From: Aquimarina sp. Aq78
GTDB taxonomy: Bacteria; Bacteroidota; Bacteroidia; Flavobacteriales; Flavobacteriaceae
Assembly: GCF_900299525.1 (NCBI RefSeq)
Contig: NZ_OMKA01000016.1
Span: forward strand, 1-64,000
Direction of reading: 5' to 3'
DNA: 64,000 nt
The notes under the pieces were generated by a model that made no database searches, was not told the DNA's origin, and worked only from the letters and a program-made list of their open reading frames with translations. Below, piece after piece: positions 61,043 to 64,000 of the stretch (position 1 is its first letter; the number at the start of each line of letters is the position of its first letter). Position numbers and translations under genes: made by a program.

Positions 61043-62191
61043 TTATTCTTCTATAAATTTCTTTAGTACATCAACTGTATAATCTATTTCTTCTTTAGTA
61101 TTAAATTTTGAAAGTGAGAAACGTATTGATGGTTTTTGTAAATCCTCATCAGAAAGAATTTCGGTTAACACATGAGACCCTTTACCGCTTCCACTTTGGC
61201 AAGCACTCCCTTTTGAACAGGCAATTCCATTAATATCCAGGTGGAATAACAATATGCCAGCTTTTTCTTCAGAAACAGGTAAACACGTGCTAATTAACGT
61301 GTATGTACTTTTATTAAAATCACAACAACTAGCATTAAACTTTACTCCTTCAATGTTGCTTTTAAGAGTATCAATAAAGTATTGCTTTAGATTTATAATG
61401 TAGTTCTTCTCTTCTTCCAAATTTTCATATGATAATCGTAACGCTTCATCCATGCCTGCTATATTATGCACACTTTCTGTTCCTGCTCGATATCCTCGTT
61501 CCTGCTCTCCTCCAAAAATTAACGGTTTTAAACCTGAGTTTTTGCGAATATATGCAAAACCAACTCCTTTTGGTCCATGAAATTTATGAGCACTTACAGC
61601 TGTAAAATCAATATGCAAATTACTTAAGCTTACATCATAATGACCTATTGATTGAACCATATCACTATGAAAAAGTGCTTTATGTTCATTACACAAGTTT
61701 CCAACACGCTCAATATCTAATATAGTTCCAACTTCATTATTTACGTGCATTAAACTTACCAATGTCTTTTCTGTAGAATCACTAAGAAGTGATTCTAAGT
61801 GTTTATAATCAATAGAGCCATCTGCATTTATAGCAACATAACTTACCGTTATATTTGTACGAGATTCTATTTCCTGTACCGTATGTAATACAGCATGATG
61901 TTCTATTTTAGAGGTGATAATATGGGTAACCCCTAAATCTCTAACAGCACTATTTATTGCCAAATTATCAGCTTCTGTACCTCCAGAAGTAAATATAATT
62001 TCTGAGGCTTTTACTCCTAAATAACCAGCAATATTTTTACGAGTTTGTTCGATATGATTCTTAGCAGATCGACCATAACCATGTATTGATGAAGGATTTC
62101 CATAATCTTCTTTCAATACAGAAACCATTTTAGCAATAACCTCTGGTCTTACCTCTGTGGTAGCCGCACTATCAAAATAAACTTTTTGCAT
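61043..62191 (-). CDS. Cysteine desulfurase (NifS/IscS family)
   Basis: Pyridoxal-phosphate enzyme releasing sulfur from cysteine for Fe-S clusters and tRNA thiolation. 382 aa with VYFDSAATTEVRPEV, EHHAVLHT, HSDMVQSIGHY, the PLP lysine K203 in SAHKFHGPKGVGF, and the active-site loop GSACQSGSGKGSHV with Cys331. No iscU, suf or tusA gene is adjacent, so IscS versus NifS cannot be decided. Confidence 0.93.
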   Translation of the reverse strand: MQKVYFDSAATTEVRPEVIAKMVSVLKEDYGNPSSIHGYGRSAKNHIEQTRKNIAGYLGVKASEIIFTSGGTEADNLAINSAVRDLGVTHIITSKIEHHAVLHTVQEIESRTNITVSYVAINADGSIDYKHLESLLSDSTEKTLVSLMHVNNEVGTILDIERVGNLCNEHKALFHSDMVQSIGHYDVSLSNLHIDFTAVSAHKFHGPKGVGFAYIRKNSGLKPLIFGGEQERGYRAGTESVHNIAGMDEALRLSYENLEEEKNYIINLKQYFIDTLKSNIEGVKFNASCCDFNKSTYTLISTCLPVSEEKAGILLFHLDINGIACSKGSACQSGSGKGSHVLTEILSDEDLQKPSIRFSLSKFNTKEEIDYTVDVLKKFIEE

Positions 62192-62338
62192 AAAACAAAG
62201 TAATTAAGTTGTTGAAATAGATATTTATTTATTTTTTGTAAAAACTTTAATTCTTACAATATTCCCAATTTTCCGACTACAAAACTAATCTAAATAAAAT
62301 TATTTTCGAGTAGACACGTTATAATCTTTCAATTCCTT

Positions 62339-62346
62339 TACTTTTG
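62339..62346 (+). promoter_or_regulatory. Bacteroidota -7 promoter element
   Basis: TACTTTTG matches TAnnTTTG and lies 24 bp before the start codon at 62370. Confidence 0.5.
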
Positions 62347-62369
62347 TCAAAAAAAATACTCATTCTGAC

Positions 62370-63275
62370 ATGAAAAAGTTGTTTTCATTTCTCTTTTTAT
62401 TATTATCTATTACCTCGTGTGATGATGGTGACATAGTGATCACCAGTTTTGAGTTTGATGATGTTGATTTGCAACTTTGCAAAGGTGCAAAAGCAAATGA
62501 ATTTGTTTTTTTCAAGATTAGTAAAACTATAAACGAGGCTATTTCTTACAACTTTATCAACGATACTTTTTCTGACACTATTGCAACACCTACACCTATT
62601 TCTATCAAACTAAGCGAAGGTTCCAATAACTTAATATATAGAAATTTCAATGTACCCGTAACTGTAGATTATTTTTGTTCTAATGTACCCTCTAGTGAAA
62701 TTATAATTGCTGAAGAACTTAATGGTATTACAGGAACATCTGAAATTTTAACCGAAATCATCACAGAAGATGATGATGATGGGATTCCTGCAGAACAAGA
62801 AGATCTTAATGGTAATGGCAACCTTGAGGATGATGATACCGATGGTGATGGAATTCCAAATTATAAAGATCAGGATGACGACAATGATAACATTCTAACT
62901 AGTGTTGAGTTACCAAACGATATTCCTGATAATGATAATCCTCGGGATACAGATGAAGATGGTGTACCTGATTATCTCGAACAAGATGATGATAATGATG
63001 GAATCTTAACCCGTAATGAAGATGCCGATGAGAATGGAAACCCAAGAGATGATAGAGATGCCGTTTCTGGAAAGCTATTTTATCTGGACGCAGCATCAAC
63101 CAATGTAGCAGTTGCAGTAGATCCTGTTCTTGATAATACTATAAAAACCACATTTAGGACCACTGTATCAATAAACGGTCTTGTTTTTGATGGTAACAAT
63201 CAAAATTTTGAAGACAAGAATTTTTCATTTGGTTTTAGAGATGTTACTATCCCTAAGACAACCAAAAAAGAGTAG
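62370..63275 (+). CDS. Lipoprotein with inserted Asp-rich calcium-type repeats, 301 aa
   Basis: Lipoprotein signal with Cys17 (LSITSC). The domain at about 28-130 aligns with the next protein (EFVFFKISKTINEAISYNFI, VDYFCSNVPSSEIIIAEEL). A stretch at 133-235 is built from D-x-D-x-D-G-I/V-P and DQDDDNDNIL units like thrombospondin type 3 repeats. It then returns to a segment (VSINGLVFDGNNQNFEDKNF) matching the paralog's last strands. The D-rich block looks like an insertion into an otherwise continuous fold. Function unknown; cell-surface calcium binding is plausible. Confidence 0.75.
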   Translation: MKKLFSFLFLLLSITSCDDGDIVITSFEFDDVDLQLCKGAKANEFVFFKISKTINEAISYNFINDTFSDTIATPTPISIKLSEGSNNLIYRNFNVPVTVDYFCSNVPSSEIIIAEELNGITGTSEILTEIITEDDDDGIPAEQEDLNGNGNLEDDDTDGDGIPNYKDQDDDNDNILTSVELPNDIPDNDNPRDTDEDGVPDYLEQDDDNDGILTRNEDADENGNPRDDRDAVSGKLFYLDAASTNVAVAVDPVLDNTIKTTFRTTVSINGLVFDGNNQNFEDKNFSFGFRDVTIPKTTKKE

Positions 63276-63291
63276 CTCATATCACATTATT

Positions 63292-63822
63292 ATGAATAAT
63301 TTTTTTTACTATATAATTTTTATTGCAGTATTGGTTAGTTGTAGTGAAGGAGATGTTATTGAAAATGACATCAGTAATTTCACAGCTCCGTTAGAGAATT
63401 GTTCTAATCAAAATGAAAATACTTTTGTTTTTTTCAAAATTGATTCTCAAATTAATCAATCTCTTTCTCTTAGTTTTACAAGTACTACTTTTGAATTAAA
63501 TACAGCTCCAGAGGATCTTACTCAAACCATAGCGCTTAATAACACTACGAATATCTTAGTGTATAGACAGTTTAATGCTCAAATCGATGGCTCAGCATAT
63601 TTTTGTAGCAGCGTTCCTCCCAGTGGTATTACAGTTACTCAAGAGCTAAAAAGCTCTAATGGAAATGCTGTAATAAAATATGTTGTAAAGAGTGACACTG
63701 CCACAGAAACCATCTATACCAGAACAATAACCCTTACCGATATCACTCTGGAAGGAGCTGGGATTTCAATACGACAAGAATTATTAGAACTCGGTGAAGA
63801 CGAGATTACGGTTTTAAAATAA
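63292..63822 (+). CDS. Lipoprotein paralog without repeat block, 176 aa
   Basis: Lipoprotein signal with Cys18 (AVLVSC). The body aligns with the previous protein (TFVFFKIDSQINQSLSLSFT, SAYFCSSVPPSGITVTQEL) and continues straight into YTRTITLTDITLEGAGISI without an Asp-rich block. The frame is open from 63181 inside the previous gene, but ATG 63292 provides the signal. It is 16 bp from its neighbour, so the two form an operon. Its stop codon directly abuts that of the convergent next gene. Confidence 0.75.
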   Translation: MNNFFYYIIFIAVLVSCSEGDVIENDISNFTAPLENCSNQNENTFVFFKIDSQINQSLSLSFTSTTFELNTAPEDLTQTIALNNTTNILVYRQFNAQIDGSAYFCSSVPPSGITVTQELKSSNGNAVIKYVVKSDTATETIYTRTITLTDITLEGAGISIRQELLELGEDEITVLK

Positions 63823-64000
63823 CTATTTTGGATTCTGAACAATATACACCTCCATCGCCCCTAACCCATATTTTTTATAATCACCTTCAGAAATTCTTAT
63901 ATTATCATATCTCCCAAATAGGTATTTGAGTTCTTCTTTTAAAATTCCTTGCCCTACCCCATGAATAAAAATCACATTGGGAATACGTTTACTAATCGCA
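63823..64000 (-). CDS. Smr-domain (MutS2-like) protein, C-terminal end, partial
   Basis: Reading the minus strand from the window edge gives 59 residues: IPNVIFIHGVGQGILKEELK, then LFGRYDNIRISEGDYKKYGL, ending MEVYIVQNPK and TAG at 63823-63825. The HGxGxGxLKxEL motif is the Smr nuclease-like domain. In Flavobacteriia this end belongs to DUF2027/Smr proteins. The start lies outside the window. Confidence 0.85.
   Translation of the reverse strand, partial: AISKRIPNVIFIHGVGQGILKEELKYLFGRYDNIRISEGDYKKYGLGAMEVYIVQNPK

Noticed and set aside
62899-63099. His/Leu-rich minus-strand frame
   Set aside because: Produced by the GAT-rich Asp repeat of the lipoprotein read on the other strand.
1-64000. 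tRNA or rRNA genes
   Set aside because: I saw no cloverleaf with a GGTTCGANNCC arm and no rRNA-like conserved stretch, so none is reported; a tRNA search program would settle it.

Overview
The window looks like a chromosome segment of a marine member of the Flavobacteriaceae (Bacteroidota). The evidence is its low G+C content, Bacteroidota-type promoters (TTTG, 19-nt spacer, TAnnTTTG-like -7) instead of strong Shine-Dalgarno sites, a SusC/CirA-type TonB-dependent receptor, DUF2911 and PorT-like outer-membrane proteins, a long Pta, and a structured RNA beside zapA that resembles the flavobacterial 6S RNA. Genus is not resolved by eye; an Aquimarina-like organism would fit.

Region 1 (1-14,910) is an array of mostly small, mostly plus-strand genes. 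Almost every pair is separated by a 70-200 bp imperfect palindrome that starts near YAACAAYGTRTA and ends near TATACnnrACGTT. The 8-10 nt just outside each palindrome are reverse complements of each other ACROSS THE GENE, not across the palindrome: a gene that begins after GTTAGCACC ends with GGTGCTAAC. That is the signature left by integron-type cassette recombination at attC-like sites. I count about 12 cassette-like segments. Payloads are a DUF4375 lipoprotein, a possible HEPN-like protein, small secreted or membrane proteins, a membrane AraC regulator with two serine beta-lactamase-like proteins, a gene broken by an in-frame stop, an EF-Tu-barrel-like protein, a TonB-C/TPR protein, an HxlR regulator with its divergent partner, a VOC protein and a DinB protein. 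No integrase is visible; the array runs off the left edge.

Region 2 (15,000-30,230) is accessory chromosome: a PAF-acetylhydrolase-like lipoprotein, two paralogous TetR/alpha-beta-hydrolase divergent modules, a methyltransferase, a GNAT protein whose last codons are read from an attC-like left arm, a GH72-type glucanosyltransferase of a mainly fungal family, three AraC regulators, a HbpS/GlcG-like protein, an aquaporin, an S41 peptidase and small conserved proteins. Degenerate copies of the palindromes recur at about 17.9, 20.7 and 22.5 kb.

Region 3 (30,300-41,800) holds ackA-pta, a three-gene outer-membrane/secreted operon facing an AraC-GyrI regulator across two 17-bp operator-like palindromes, a DUF418/HGSNAT-like membrane protein, a DUF2911-TPR protein, a TlpA-like thioredoxin lipoprotein, a Lys/Glu-rich secreted helix protein and a tiny lipoprotein.

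Region 4 (41,900-64,000) is core chromosome: pheT, a TPR protein, gyrA, clpC, rny, the 6S-like RNA, zapA and a coiled-coil partner. A galactofuranose pair follows (glf and a glycosyltransferase), then an M23 peptidase, a TonB-dependent receptor, a cysteine desulfurase, two paralogous lipoproteins (one with an inserted calcium-binding-type repeat) and the end of an Smr-domain protein cut by the window edge.
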